Part shown: piece by piece, positions 35,425 to 45,560 of the stretch
How the letters are laid out: every line of letters begins with the position of its first letter
How positions within the stretch are numbered: position 1 is the stretch's first letter
DNA from: Polaribacter glomeratus
GTDB lineage: Bacteria; Bacteroidota; Bacteroidia; Flavobacteriales; Flavobacteriaceae
DNA: 64,000 bases
Direction: 5' to 3'
NCBI RefSeq assembly: GCF_002954665.1
Contig: NZ_MSCM01000001.1
Location: 1,376,836 to 1,440,835 of the forward strand
Made by a program: the position numbers and the translations under genes
The notes under the pieces: generated by a model
Told to the model about the DNA's origin: nothing
The model's input: only the letters and a program-made list of their open reading frames with translations
Database searches by the model: none

Positions 35425-38250
35425 ATGAAATCAACTAAAAAACCAACATACGAAGAGTTGGAAAAACTAATTGATAAATTAGAATTAAATGATAGACTAA
35501 AAAGAAGTGAAGATCGCTTTAAAACGCTATTAAAAGCACCCGAAGATATGATTAGCATCCATAATCTAAACGGCAAATATCTTTATTATAGTGGCCCAAC
35601 CTATTATGTTAAAAGCCCAGAAGATATTGTGGGTAAAACACCTAGTGAACTTTTTAAAAAAGACGTTTCCGATACTCTTCTTGCTACGTTTAAAAAAGTT
35701 ACCAAAACAGGTGAAGGTGAAACCGTAGAAATACTTTTAGATTGGTTAGGCAAAGAAAGATGGGTTTCTCAATACATATACCCTATTAAAAACACGGCTG
35801 GTGAGGTTACCGAAATGGTTAAAATATGCAAGAATATTCATACACGTAAACTTGCAGAACAAGAAATAGAAATTCAAAATAAAGCATTATTAGAAAGCGA
35901 GAAAGCTTATAGAGGCGTGGTAGAAGCCAGCAACGATCTTATAACTGTTGTTGACGGAACTGGAAAAATAGTATTTGTAAATCATGCTTCAAAAAAATTC
36001 TACGGTTTACCGCCAAATGAATGTCTTGGTAAATTAATTATTGACTTTACACATCCTGAGGATAAGGAATACACGCAAACTAAATTTATAGAATGGGAAA
36101 CTTCAGAGAATAATAATTTTGATTTTGAAAATAAACAAATAAGTGTTCTTGGCATTGTACTTGAAACAGAATGGTCTGTAAATGTTCATCGAAAAGATAA
36201 AAAAATAATAAAAATAACTTCTATAATTAGGGATATAACAAAACAAAATAGTACGCGCCAAAAATTAATAAGTGCAAATAAAGAAATAATTGTAAAGGAA
36301 AATTTTGAAGAAAAGCAAGCCACAAGAATAATTGTTGCTGAAGAACAAACGGAAGAAATAGAAGAAAGGTTTAGTCTTTTAATGCGTAATATGGAAGCAG
36401 GTATTGTTGTGCATGCACCCGATACATCTATTATAATAAATAATATTAGAGCTTCAAAGATATTAAAACTATCCAACGACCAGTTGAGAGGGAAAAAAGC
36501 CATCGACCCTAGTTGGAAATTTCTAAAATCAGATAAAACGCTGCTACCTTTAAAAGAGTATCCTGTTAACAAAATTGTAACCTGTAAGAAATCAATAAAA
36601 AATGAAATTTTAGGTATCTCCTCATCGGATAAAGAAGATATTGTTTGGGTATCTGTTAATGGATATCCAGCACTTAACGACAACAACGAACTAACAGAAA
36701 TTGTAATTAGTTTTATAGATATTACTGAACAAGTAGAAGTTGAAGAAGAAAAATTGTTGGCTATTTTACAATTAAAAGACAGTGATACTAAATTAAAAGA
36801 GGCTCAGAAACTAGCACAAGTTGGAAGCTGGTTCTTAGACCTTTCAAATGATAAGCGAGTATGGTCTGAAGAAACATTTCGTATTTGGGGTTTTGATTCA
36901 AAGAAAGATGCTCCTGAATATGATGCGCTATATAAACGAGTTCACATAGATGACCAAGAGTTATTTAGTAGCTCTTTTATTAAAATTATTAAAGCCGGAA
37001 CTCCATACGATATTGAATGTAGAATTTGTCTTCCCAACGGTGAAGAAAAATCAATAAAAGCAATTTGTACACCAGAATTAGATGATTACGGTAAAGTTAT
37101 TAGTCTAACTGGAACTATTCAAGACATTACTTTACAAAAACAATTAGAAAAAGCGCAAGTAAAACATGAAAGATTAAAAGCAATGGGACAAATGTCTTCT
37201 TCTATTGCGCATGATTTTAATAATTCGTTGCAACAAATGACAGGAAATTTAGAAATCATAAAGTTTCAAAAAGGATTTTCAAATACTACTATTGAACGTT
37301 TAAATAATATTGAAGACATTATAGATGATGTTGCAGATCGAGTAAGTGCACTTCAAAAACTTGGTGATACAGAAAATGAAAACAAAAATGTACAATTAAT
37401 CGACTTTAATACATTGATTGAAGAAGGCTTGAATCAATCTCGCCCTTTATGGAAAGATGATATGGAAAAAAAAGGGTTAAGCGTAACTATTACAACTGAT
37501 TTCGAAAATATTCCAAGGTTTCTAGGTAATAGAGGAGAGTTAAAATCAGTTTTCTTTAATTTAATTAAAAATAGTATTGAAGCCATGCCAAAAGGTGGAG
37601 CTATTGTGATTAAAACGTTTACAAAAGAGAAACGTGTTTATGCTACTTTTACCGACACAGGTATTGGAATGGATGAAGAAACAAAAATAAAAGTATTTGA
37701 GCCCTTTTTTACTACAAAAGGTTTCGAATTAGGGCGTGGTTTGGGAATGAGTGGCGTTTACAATACCATAAAAAAATACAACGGAGATATTACTATTACA
37801 TCCTCTGGCATATCCAAAGGAACTACTTTTGAAATTGTTTTTCCAGTAAGTAATGAAAAAGAAGCAACAGAATTAGAAACTACTAAACAAAAAGATAAAA
37901 CTTCATTTAATGTTTTATGGGTAGATGATGATACATCAATTACAGAAGATGTTAGTGATTTAATGGAATTGATGGGGCATAATTGTGATATTGCAAATAA
38001 TGGAAAAAATGCCTTAGCATATCTTGACAAAAACGACTGTGATATTGTATTTACTGATATTGGAATGGTTGGCATGAATGGATGGGAATTAATAGCCGCA
38101 ATTAGAAAAGATTTTGGAAACGAAATAAAAATTGTAACAGTATCTGGATGGAGCATTGATGCCAAAACAAAAGAAGAACATACTATTGATTTTGTGCTAC
38201 AAAAACCTTATACAGTTGAGAAACTTGAAAAATTATTGCTTACTTTATAA
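35425..38250 (+). CDS. Hybrid sensor histidine kinase/response regulator with four PAS domains
   Basis: 941 residues, no signal peptide or transmembrane segment, so cytoplasmic. PAS-type sensor domains lie at about 25-145, 160-275, 315-430 and 455-570 (landmarks: APEDMISIHNLNGKYLYYSG, SNDLITVVDGTGKIVFVNHA, KIVTVSGW later in REC). The kinase has His596 in SSIAHDFNNSLQQ, N-box NLIKNSIEAMPKGG, DTGIGMD, and GRGLGMSGVYN. A C-terminal receiver domain (about 825-941) has acidic residues VDDDTS, phospho-acceptor Asp878 in FTDIGM, and Lys in QKPY. No output protein is adjacent, so its partner and signal are unknown. The HDFNN H-box belongs to the subfamily common in PAS hybrid kinases. ACTTAGCTAAGT, a 12-bp palindrome, lies upstream at 35344-35355. 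Confidence 0.9.
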   Translation: MKSTKKPTYEELEKLIDKLELNDRLKRSEDRFKTLLKAPEDMISIHNLNGKYLYYSGPTYYVKSPEDIVGKTPSELFKKDVSDTLLATFKKVTKTGEGETVEILLDWLGKERWVSQYIYPIKNTAGEVTEMVKICKNIHTRKLAEQEIEIQNKALLESEKAYRGVVEASNDLITVVDGTGKIVFVNHASKKFYGLPPNECLGKLIIDFTHPEDKEYTQTKFIEWETSENNNFDFENKQISVLGIVLETEWSVNVHRKDKKIIKITSIIRDITKQNSTRQKLISANKEIIVKENFEEKQATRIIVAEEQTEEIEERFSLLMRNMEAGIVVHAPDTSIIINNIRASKILKLSNDQLRGKKAIDPSWKFLKSDKTLLPLKEYPVNKIVTCKKSIKNEILGISSSDKEDIVWVSVNGYPALNDNNELTEIVISFIDITEQVEVEEEKLLAILQLKDSDTKLKEAQKLAQVGSWFLDLSNDKRVWSEETFRIWGFDSKKDAPEYDALYKRVHIDDQELFSSSFIKIIKAGTPYDIECRICLPNGEEKSIKAICTPELDDYGKVISLTGTIQDITLQKQLEKAQVKHERLKAMGQMSSSIAHDFNNSLQQMTGNLEIIKFQKGFSNTTIERLNNIEDIIDDVADRVSALQKLGDTENENKNVQLIDFNTLIEEGLNQSRPLWKDDMEKKGLSVTITTDFENIPRFLGNRGELKSVFFNLIKNSIEAMPKGGAIVIKTFTKEKRVYATFTDTGIGMDEETKIKVFEPFFTTKGFELGRGLGMSGVYNTIKKYNGDITITSSGISKGTTFEIVFPVSNEKEATELETTKQKDKTSFNVLWVDDDTSITEDVSDLMELMGHNCDIANNGKNALAYLDKNDCDIVFTDIGMVGMNGWELIAAIRKDFGNEIKIVTVSGWSIDAKTKEEHTIDFVLQKPYTVEKLEKLLLTL

Positions 38251-38528
38251 ACCCAACCTATCAGTAATTATAACACTTAACAACTAAAGTAAAAACTACT
38301 TCTATTTTAATAATTTATTGGCAGATACACAATCAAAAAACAATAGCTTCACAAAAAAAGTTACACAGTTTACTGTAAATCAATATTTTTTTTATTCTTT
38401 AAAAAAAGACTTCCACATACAATCTATTTAATTGAAAAAGAGTAAATTAGCTAATAATATTGTATTTAATAAAAAATTAAAGCGCTATAGTATTAGTTTA
38501 AAATTTTATATAATTAAAAAACATCGAT

Positions 38529-39965
38529 ATGAAAAAAATCTATTTCATTATTTTCTCTTTAAGTTTAATCAGTAATTGTTATGCCCAAGATGAAGACCAA
38601 CTCTTACTAGAAATAAATACTATTGAAAATAGTTTAAGTAAAATGGTTCAAATAAAAGGAGATTCCATTAAAAAATATACTATTTTAGAAAGGATGGATT
38701 TTTATAAAGTTCCGGGAGTTAGCATTGCAATTGTACAAAACAGAAAGATAAAATGGGCAAAAGGATACGGGTACGCAAATACTGAAACTGGAACTAAAAT
38801 AGATACGGAAACCCTTTTTCAAGCTGGTTCGATAAGTAAACCTCTTGCTGCTTTATCTGCGTTAAAACTATTTGAAAATGATAGTTTAGAGTTAGATAAG
38901 AATGTAAATTATTATTTAAAAAATTGGCAGATTCCTGATAACAAGTTTACTAAAACTGAAAAAGTAACAATTGAAAGACTATTAACACACACTGCAGGAA
39001 TAACCGTTCATGGTTTTCCTGGTTATCAACAGTCTGATAATTTCCCTGATATTATTGATGTTTTAAATGGTAATGGAAATACCGCAAAAATAGTGGTTAA
39101 TATGATACCAGGTAGTATTTGGCGATATTCTGGAGGTGGTTATACTATTATGGAAAAAGTGGTAGAGGATATTAGTGGTTTAACTCTAGAGGACTATATG
39201 CATAAAAATATTCTGCAGCCAATGGGCATGAAAAATAGTACTTATCAACAACCTATAGCTAAAAAATTTCAAAAAAATATTAGTTCGGCTTACGATGAAA
39301 ATGGAAAACTAATTAAAGGCTTATGGAACAATTATCCTGAACAAGCTGCGGCGGGTTTATGGACAACTCCTTCAGATTTAGCAAAGTATTGTATAGAAAT
39401 GCAAGAAATCTTAAATAGTAAAAAAGTAGGTATTTTAACAAAAGCGACGGTTGAAAAAATGCTAACAAAACATAAAAATGATTGGGGACTAGGACCTTCT
39501 TTACAAAACGAAAAAGATTCTTTAATTTTTGGTCACGGTGGTAAAAATGCAGGATTTACAAATGATATGAAAGCATATGCATATCAAGGAAATGCTATTA
39601 TAGTGATGACTAATGCTGATAATGGCAGTAAATTAATATCAGAAATAGAAAACTCAGTATCAAAATATTATAATTGGTCAATAAGCAAAACGAAAATTAT
39701 TGAAGTTATCAAATTATCAGAGACTGATTTAAAAAAATACTTAGGAAAATACGAACTTAAGGAAGAAAATTTAATTCTTGAAGTTCAATTAAAAGAAAGC
39801 CAACTTTTAATAACAAACACACCTCTTGGTGACTTAAATATGATTCCTATATCAGCAACCAAATTCATAGAACCAGAAAATGGTACTGTTATTGAATTTT
39901 TATTTGATAAAAAAGTAAATGGCTTTATAGTAAACAATACATTTAAGTTACTAAAAGTAAATTAA
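38529..39965 (+). CDS. Serine hydrolase of the class C beta-lactamase / esterase family
   Basis: 478 residues with a signal peptide (FIIFSLSLISNCYAQ). Catalytic motifs: Ser101-Ile-Ser-Lys104 in QAGSISKPLAALSAL (SxxK), Tyr200 in WRYSGGGYTIMEK (the YxN position, here YSG, as in many esterase-type members), and FGHGGKNAGF in the KTG position (HGG). A C-terminal ~100-residue beta domain (KYLGKYELKEEN) is like that of family members with lipocalin-like tails. Periplasmic or surface esterase, D-peptidase or transpeptidase-like hydrolase; true beta-lactamase activity is not implied. 278 bp of plain AT-rich DNA precede it. Confidence 0.87.
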   Translation: MKKIYFIIFSLSLISNCYAQDEDQLLLEINTIENSLSKMVQIKGDSIKKYTILERMDFYKVPGVSIAIVQNRKIKWAKGYGYANTETGTKIDTETLFQAGSISKPLAALSALKLFENDSLELDKNVNYYLKNWQIPDNKFTKTEKVTIERLLTHTAGITVHGFPGYQQSDNFPDIIDVLNGNGNTAKIVVNMIPGSIWRYSGGGYTIMEKVVEDISGLTLEDYMHKNILQPMGMKNSTYQQPIAKKFQKNISSAYDENGKLIKGLWNNYPEQAAAGLWTTPSDLAKYCIEMQEILNSKKVGILTKATVEKMLTKHKNDWGLGPSLQNEKDSLIFGHGGKNAGFTNDMKAYAYQGNAIIVMTNADNGSKLISEIENSVSKYYNWSISKTKIIEVIKLSETDLKKYLGKYELKEENLILEVQLKESQLLITNTPLGDLNMIPISATKFIEPENGTVIEFLFDKKVNGFIVNNTFKLLKVN

Positions 39966-40307
39966 AAAACTCCAAAAAAATGGGTTTTAAAGCAGTGTTA
40001 CTTCTAAATTGTTAACGATTACTAAATATTTTTAAATATCAAAAAACGATCTATTTAGAGGAAAAATACATCCATAATTTAAAGTAACCTTACCTACTTG
40101 TGAAATTCTTTTATCAAAAAAGTAGATTTGTACTATTGTTTTTTTTGTAAAAATATCACCTAAACAACTTCTCGTACAAATAATTAAGAACAATACTAAA
40201 TCTTAGTTAAGTTAACTAACAAAAAAAGCATCCATATCTATAAAAAATGGATGCTTTATAATTATATGATTTTAACTTACGTACTTTACAATTTAGAATC
40301 TTAAAAG
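39966..40307. other. Intergenic region between convergent genes
   Basis: 342 bases without a supportable gene. The only clear element is a minus-strand terminator at 40225-40257; the rest is AT-rich DNA with no promoter that I can argue for. Confidence 0.6.
40225..40257 (-). terminator. Terminator of the minus-strand acyltransferase gene
   Basis: AAAGCATCCAT and ATGGATGCTTT form an 11-bp stem. The A-run on the left side becomes a T-run on the minus strand, which places the stop of transcription after 40308. Confidence 0.8.
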
Positions 40308-41126
40308 TTAAGACCTCCAAAATTTACGTTGTTCGTTTAGTTCGTCTTCTTCTTTTTGGATTTCTTCTAATTCTTTTACAGATAAAACTTTTAAAAATGA
40401 AGGATGTTGCTCAATTGCATATTCAATCTTTGTGATAATATCAGAAACGTCTTCATTTTCATAATCAATATCTAAAGGTTCTTTAATAACCATAGATTGT
40501 AACACATTTTTTCGTTTAATACGTAAACCTTTTTTATCAAAAGAACGTCTAAAACCATCAATTACTATAGGTACAACTATAGGTTTAAACGTTTTAATAA
40601 TATGCGCTGTTCCTCTTCTAATTGGTTTAAAAGGTGTTGTGGTTCCTTGCGGAAAGGTAACAACCCAACCATCATCTATAGCTTTACCAATATTAGAAAT
40701 ATCAGAATTTTTTACTTGTCTGTTTACATCTTTGCCTTCGCTTCTCCAAGTTCTGTCTATAGAAATAGAACCAGCATACGCAAATATTTTTGGCAGTAAT
40801 CCTGCTCTCATGGTTTCACCAGCAGCAACAAAATAAAAATTTAATTTAGGTTGCCATATGTAACCAATATTTTTAATAGAATCATCTCTACCTTTTAGAG
40901 CGGCATTAAAAACATGAAACATTGCTGCTACGTCTGCAAAATAAGTTTGATGATTAGAGATAAACAAAACTCCGCTGTCTGGTAAATCTCTTAATATTTG
41001 AGAGCCTTCTATTTGAAGGCTATTAAATTTACGGTATCTACTATGAGAAATAACGCCAAAAAAGCGAATAATCCACTTTTTTATAAATAAATAATGTCCA
41101 AAAGGATTCCTTTTAAATAGGGGCAT
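40308..41126 (-). CDS. Lysophospholipid acyltransferase (PlsC-like)
   Basis: 272 residues. Acyltransferase motif I is ISNHQTYFADV, with five rather than four residues between His and Asp. Motif III reads VVTFPQGTTTPFKP, with Gln where the family usually has Glu (FPEGT). Motif IV, VVPIVIDGF, is present. These enzymes add an acyl chain from acyl-ACP or acyl-CoA to lysophosphatidic or other lysolipids at the inner membrane. The two motif changes may mark a Bacteroidota subfamily, possibly for amino-acid lipids; that is a guess. A charged C-terminal tail (EEIQKEEDELNEQRKFWRS) follows. Confidence 0.82.
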   Translation of the reverse strand: MPLFKRNPFGHYLFIKKWIIRFFGVISHSRYRKFNSLQIEGSQILRDLPDSGVLFISNHQTYFADVAAMFHVFNAALKGRDDSIKNIGYIWQPKLNFYFVAAGETMRAGLLPKIFAYAGSISIDRTWRSEGKDVNRQVKNSDISNIGKAIDDGWVVTFPQGTTTPFKPIRRGTAHIIKTFKPIVVPIVIDGFRRSFDKKGLRIKRKNVLQSMVIKEPLDIDYENEDVSDIITKIEYAIEQHPSFLKVLSVKELEEIQKEEDELNEQRKFWRS

Positions 41127-41182
41127 TTGTACTTTTTTTTATTGGTTACTCCACAAAATTACAAAAACAATTTAATAACTTC

Positions 41183-41809
41183 CTATTTTAAGAGTTCTTT
41201 AATTTCAGAAAGCATCATTCCTGTTGCTCCCCAAACGATATGATTGTTAATTTTAAAACAAGGAACTGCTATTTTTTTCATATATGAAGTATCTAAAGTA
41301 ACGGTAGTCATTGTTTTATCATCTAATAAATCGCTCACTAATACTTCAATTTCTAAGGCAACTTCATGATTTAACACAAAATTAGGCCGCTCATCAACAA
41401 AACCTAAAAATGGCGTTGCTAAAAAATTACTAGGCGGAATGTACACATCCGTTAATTCTCTTATAATTTTTACAGTTGAAGGTAAAACCCCAACTTCTTC
41501 TAATGTTTCTCTTAAAGCAGTTTGTTCTAAATTTTTATCAGCCTTTTCTGTTTTTCCGCCAGGGAAACTAATTTGAGCAGAATGTGTGCCTTTATAACTT
41601 GCTCTTTGCGTTAATAAAAAACAAGTTTCATTTTCTTTATTTGGATAAAATAATACTAAAACGGCCGCTTTTCTGGGCTTATTAGCTGCTATTTTATCTT
41701 GATCGTATTGTAAACGGAGTTTGGGAGCCATTTTAAATTGAGCTTGTAAACCTCCTAATTCCTTACTTTTTAGTTCTTCAATTTTTTGGGTGAAGTCTTT
41801 AAAATTCAT
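41183..41809 (-). CDS. NUDIX hydrolase, CoA pyrophosphatase (NudL-like)
   Basis: 208 residues. The CoA-pyrophosphatase signature precedes and overlaps the Nudix box: LLTQRASYKGTHSAQISFPG then GGKTEKADKNLEQTALRETL and EEVG. The upstream Arg/His/Gln pattern and the spacing of the Nudix box are those of the NudL/PCD1 group, which cleaves CoA and its derivatives to phosphopantetheine and 3',5'-ADP. Cytoplasmic. It precedes the acyltransferase gene by 56 bp on the same strand and may be co-transcribed with it. Confidence 0.87.
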   Translation of the reverse strand: MNFKDFTQKIEELKSKELGGLQAQFKMAPKLRLQYDQDKIAANKPRKAAVLVLFYPNKENETCFLLTQRASYKGTHSAQISFPGGKTEKADKNLEQTALRETLEEVGVLPSTVKIIRELTDVYIPPSNFLATPFLGFVDERPNFVLNHEVALEIEVLVSDLLDDKTMTTVTLDTSYMKKIAVPCFKINNHIVWGATGMMLSEIKELLK

Positions 41810-41898
41810 TCTGAATAGTTACTTTTAACAAACTTATAATTTTCTGCAGCAAAACAATATTTTTTGGCAAGAATTTTGATTTACAGTAAGCAAATAAA

Positions 41899-42177
41899 AT
41901 GATGAATAAAAAATATCAAAAATTAATTTTAAGTATTGTGTTAGATATCATTGGCTTTTTTACAATAATTCCTTTTGATGTAGTTTGGGCGCCAATTTCT
42001 GGTTATTTAATGACAAAAATGTACAAAGGAAATAAAGGAAAAATAGCTGGTGTTATCAGTTTTTTAGAGGAAATAATTCCTTTTTTAGATGTAATTCCAA
42101 CTTTTACAATTATGTGGATTTATACTTATTTAATTAATAAAGAGGATAAAAAAGAAATAACTATTATTGAGGTTTAG
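41899..42177 (+). CDS. Small membrane protein of unknown function
   Basis: 92 residues, starting MM; the second ATG is equally possible. Three hydrophobic segments: LILSIVLDIIGFFTIIPF, VVWAPISGYLMTKMY and VIPTFTIMWIYTYLI, with a short charged tail. It seems to be a small integral membrane protein; such short proteins are seen in flavobacteria but I know no function. Its 3' end overlaps the convergent DUF6787-like gene by 14 bp. Confidence 0.68.
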   Translation: MMNKKYQKLILSIVLDIIGFFTIIPFDVVWAPISGYLMTKMYKGNKGKIAGVISFLEEIIPFLDVIPTFTIMWIYTYLINKEDKKEITIIEV

Positions 42178-42487
42178 AAGATTCTTTAAACAAAAAACCC
42201 AAACCTAATCTTGTTAAAAACTTTTTTTCGAAAGCCCAAAAGAATTTAAACTGCCCAAAAAACCAACCCACAATTGGCAATGTCAATTGATAAATAGGAA
42301 ATATTAGCAATATTCTTAATGGCCAAAAAATAAAAGGCGAAACTGTTTCTAATGTCAATCCGAAGAAAATAGTAATTGGTTTTGCAACCCAAGTAGCAAA
42401 AGAACCATTAATTGAAAAAACCAATATAATGGCAATTATAGACCAATTATTATCAATATTCCAACGTTGTTTTAATTTTTCCATCAA
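42164..42487 (-). CDS. DUF6787-like small membrane protein
   Basis: 107 residues with three to four hydrophobic stretches: NWSIIAIILVFSINGSFA, IFWPLRILLIFPIYQLTL and VGWFFGQFKFFWAFEKKF. The GQFKFFWAFEKKFLxR ending is what I recall for DUF6787, usually adjacent to lgt in flavobacteria as here (2-bp gap). No catalytic motif. Probably co-transcribed with lgt; function unknown. Confidence 0.75.
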   Translation of the reverse strand: MMEKLKQRWNIDNNWSIIAIILVFSINGSFATWVAKPITIFFGLTLETVSPFIFWPLRILLIFPIYQLTLPIVGWFFGQFKFFWAFEKKFLTRLGLGFLFKESSKPQ

Positions 42488-42489
42488 AA

Positions 42490-43320
42490 TTATAGTGCTT
42501 TTTTAGTTTTTTTAAACATTAACCAAAGACCAATTAAAATTAAAGGAATACTTAATACTTGACCTGTATTTAATAAATTAAAGAAACCATCTTCTCTACC
42601 TTCTGCTTGTTCTACTTTTAAAAATTCTATTATAAAACGTAAAGACCATAAAACAACCATAAACAGACCAAATAAGAAACCAAGTTGTTTTTTCTTATCT
42701 GTTTTCCAGTATAAAAACCAAAGTACAAAAAACAGTGCTAAATAGCTAAATGCTTCATACAATTGCGTTGGATGTCTTGCAAAATCCTCTCCGTTTGCTT
42801 TAAAAATAACTCCAAAATTAGAACCTGTTTCTTTTCCGTAAATTTCTGAATTGAAAAAATTACCCATTCTTATAAAAAATCCTGCTAAAGCAACCATAAT
42901 TGCCAATCTATCCAAAATAAACAGCCAAGGTTTGTTTAAATGTTTTTTAGCATAAAAATACATCGTTATAATAATAGAAATTGCGGCTCCGTGACTTGCA
43001 AAACCAGTAAAACCTGTAAACTTCCAAGTACCGTTAATTTGTTTAAACGGTATAATTATTTCTAATAAATGGTTTTGATAGTAATCCCAACTGTAAAAGA
43101 AAACATCACCCAAACGCATACCAACTAGCATTGATATAAAAACATACATAAATAAAGTGTCTAACTTTTCTTCAGGAATTTCGTCATTTATATATACCTT
43201 TTTCATTAGGTGCAAACCCAATAAAAATGCGGCAACAAACATTAAACTGTACCAACGTATCACAAAAAATCCTAAATCAATTCCTAATGATGGATTCCAT
43301 TCTATTGCTAAAAAATTCAT
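42490..43320 (-). CDS. lgt: Prolipoprotein diacylglyceryl transferase
   Basis: 276 residues with seven membrane segments. The Lgt signature region is RMGNFFNSEIYGKETGSNFG; other family landmarks are FFVIRWYSLMFV, GFASHGAAISI with the essential His, and RHPTQLYEAFSYL. It moves a diacylglyceryl group from phosphatidylglycerol to the lipobox cysteine of prolipoproteins, the first step in maturing the many lipoproteins in this window. Lies in the cysS-yidD-lgt order. Confidence 0.95.
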   Translation of the reverse strand: MNFLAIEWNPSLGIDLGFFVIRWYSLMFVAAFLLGLHLMKKVYINDEIPEEKLDTLFMYVFISMLVGMRLGDVFFYSWDYYQNHLLEIIIPFKQINGTWKFTGFTGFASHGAAISIIITMYFYAKKHLNKPWLFILDRLAIMVALAGFFIRMGNFFNSEIYGKETGSNFGVIFKANGEDFARHPTQLYEAFSYLALFFVLWFLYWKTDKKKQLGFLFGLFMVVLWSLRFIIEFLKVEQAEGREDGFFNLLNTGQVLSIPLILIGLWLMFKKTKKAL

Positions 43321-43402
43321 ATTCTTTTATTCAAAATTTATATTTCAAAGTTAAAATCGTACGTCTTTCTTAATAAAGTCGTACTTCTTTTTTCTAACTT
43401 CG

Positions 43403-43636
43403 TTACTCTTTTTTCTCTGGCACAGGATCGTAACCACTTCCTCCCCAAGGATGACAACTAAATATTCTTCTCAAAGCCAACCATCCGCCAGAAAACAAAC
43501 CGTGCTTTTGCAGCGCCTCTATGGTGTAATGTGAACACGTAGGACTGTATCTACAAGTTGACGGCGTGTAAGGCGATATTGCTGTTTGATAAAAACGAAC
43601 CAGCAAAATAAATGGATATGAAAGTATTTTTTTCAA
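43403..43636 (-). CDS. yidD: Membrane protein insertion efficiency factor YidD
   Basis: 77 residues and the complete family signature: [20 protein letters not shown], then [27 protein letters not shown] and YDPVP. A small amphipathic membrane-associated protein that helps YidC-dependent insertion. Here it lies between cysS and lgt rather than in the rnpA-yidC cluster, as is common in Bacteroidota. Confidence 0.95.
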   Translation of the reverse strand: MKKILSYPFILLVRFYQTAISPYTPSTCRYSPTCSHYTIEALQKHGLFSGGWLALRRIFSCHPWGGSGYDPVPEKKE

Positions 43637-43745
43637 AAATTAAACTTTTTATTTTTAAAGAGTTCTCGTTACAATTTCGATGAAAAACCAAAATAACACG
43701 AACTTGCGTATTTTTTATTCATCTTTAAGGAATCCAAATTAACCC

Positions 43746-45224
43746 TTAATTTATTGAAAACGTTGTGCCTTCTTTCCCATCTTTTAACTGAATTCCCAAT
43801 TCAATTAATTCGTCTCTTATTTGATCAGACAATGCCCAATCTTTATTTTCTCTTGCTTCTTTTCTTAATTTGATAAGCAGCTCCACTACTCCATTTATTT
43901 TTTCTGAATTGTCTTGAGAATTTTCATTCATCAAACCTAATACATCAAAAACGAATGCATGTATCATTTGTTTTAATTCTGATAAATCAGCAGCAGTTAA
44001 ACTCGCTTTTTGTTCTTTAACTTGATTAATTACCTTTACAGCTTCAAACAAATGCGCAATTAAAATGGGTGTATTAAAATCGTCGTTCATTGCTGTATAA
44101 CAACCTTTCTTCCATTTCTGAACATCAAAAGTAGATGTTTTACTTGTCTCTATTTTATCAAGAAAATTAACGGCTTCCATTAATTTAGAATGTCCTTTTT
44201 CTGATGCTTCTAAAGCTTCACCAGAGAAATCTAAAATGCTTCTATAATTGGCTTGCATATTAAAAAAGCGCACTACACTTGCTGAAAATGCTTTTGGTAG
44301 AATATTATTTTTCCCAGATAAAATTTCATTTGGTAAAATAAAATTCCCTGTAGATTTTGCCATTTTTTGACTGTTTAACAACAGCATATTTGTGTGCATC
44401 CAATAACTTACAGGCGTTTTGCCGCTACAAGTTTGAGACTGCGCAATTTCACATTCGTGATGTGGGAATTTTAAATCCATTCCGCCTCCATGAATATCAA
44501 ACTGTTCTCCTAAATATTTGGTACTCATTACAGAACATTCTAAATGCCAACCAGGAAAACCATCGCTCCAAGGCGAAGGCCAACGCATAATATGTCTTTC
44601 ATCCGCTTTTTTCCAAAGCGCAAAATCTTGCGGGTTTTTCTTATCCGATTGCCCGTCTAAAGAACGCGTATTATGAATTAAATCTTCTACTTTTCTGCCA
44701 GATAAAATTCCGTAATGACTATTTTTATTATATTCCAAAACATCAAAATAAACAGAACCATTTACCTCATAGGCAAACCCTTTTTCTATGATTTCTTTAA
44801 TCATTTCAATCTGCTCTACAATATGACCGGTTGCCGTAGGCTCGATACTTGGCGGTAAAAAATTGTAATTTTTTAACACATCATGAAAGTCAACCGTATA
44901 ACGCTGAACAACTTCCATTGGTTCTATTTGCTCTAAACGTGCTTTTTTAGAAATTCTGTCTTCACCTTCATCCGCATCGTTTTCTAAATGACCAGCATCT
45001 GTAATATTACGCACATAACGTACTTTATACCCCAAATGCAACAAATATCTATACACCACATCAAAGAACATAAAGGTTCTTACATTACCCAAATGCGCAT
45101 TGCTATATACGGTTGGTCCACAAACGTACATACCTACATATCCGTCTGTTAAGGTTTTAAAATCCTCTTTTTGTTTGCTAAGAGAGTTGTATACTTTAAG
45201 TTTATTTTCTTTGTAGAGTTCCAT
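43746..45224 (-). CDS. cysS: Cysteine-tRNA ligase
   Basis: 492 residues. Class I synthetase motifs: [20 protein letters not shown] (HIGH-like motif with the first zinc Cys), WHLECSVMS and HHECEIAQS (zinc ligands), and KMAKSTGNF (KMSKS). The anticodon-binding part at the C-terminus ([20 protein letters not shown]) is present. It charges tRNA-Cys in the cytoplasm. Last gene of the minus-strand region; 336 bp separate it from the divergent meaB. Confidence 0.96.
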   Translation of the reverse strand: MELYKENKLKVYNSLSKQKEDFKTLTDGYVGMYVCGPTVYSNAHLGNVRTFMFFDVVYRYLLHLGYKVRYVRNITDAGHLENDADEGEDRISKKARLEQIEPMEVVQRYTVDFHDVLKNYNFLPPSIEPTATGHIVEQIEMIKEIIEKGFAYEVNGSVYFDVLEYNKNSHYGILSGRKVEDLIHNTRSLDGQSDKKNPQDFALWKKADERHIMRWPSPWSDGFPGWHLECSVMSTKYLGEQFDIHGGGMDLKFPHHECEIAQSQTCSGKTPVSYWMHTNMLLLNSQKMAKSTGNFILPNEILSGKNNILPKAFSASVVRFFNMQANYRSILDFSGEALEASEKGHSKLMEAVNFLDKIETSKTSTFDVQKWKKGCYTAMNDDFNTPILIAHLFEAVKVINQVKEQKASLTAADLSELKQMIHAFVFDVLGLMNENSQDNSEKINGVVELLIKLRKEARENKDWALSDQIRDELIELGIQLKDGKEGTTFSIN

Positions 45225-45560
45225 TAAAAAAGTTACTATTTACAGTCGATAAAGATAGGAACTTTAAAAAGAATATCGAAATGGAATTTATTAGAAATTT
45301 AGTGAAAACTGAAGCTGCTGTAAGTACTTGATTTTATGATGTTACACGTTTATGTTACTTATTTAAATTAGCTGTAAAACACATGAAAAAAGTTTTACAG
45401 AAATTCACAGAGCATTTTAGAACTGATTTGCAAAGACTCGTTTTGTGGTAGTTTTTTAATTAATAAACCTATTTATCAGATTAAATTTATAGAAATCTAT
45501 TAGATTGATAAACTAAAAAATCTCAATATTTATATCTAAATTTACATTTAAGTTTTTACC
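45225..45560. other. Intergenic region between divergent cysS and meaB
   Basis: 336 bases. A 22-codon frame (MKKVLQKFTEHF...) from about 45383 has no support. No perfect TTG-N19-TAnnTTTG promoter was found; TATCTAAATTTAC near 45532-45544 is the closest -7-like sequence for meaB. Confidence 0.5.

Noticed and set aside
36186-36686. 166-codon minus-strand frame within the hybrid kinase gene
   Set aside because: It is a shadow of the plus-strand PAS-domain frame with no supporting signal.
45383-45451. 22-codon frame upstream of meaB
   Set aside because: Too short, no promoter, no recognisable features.
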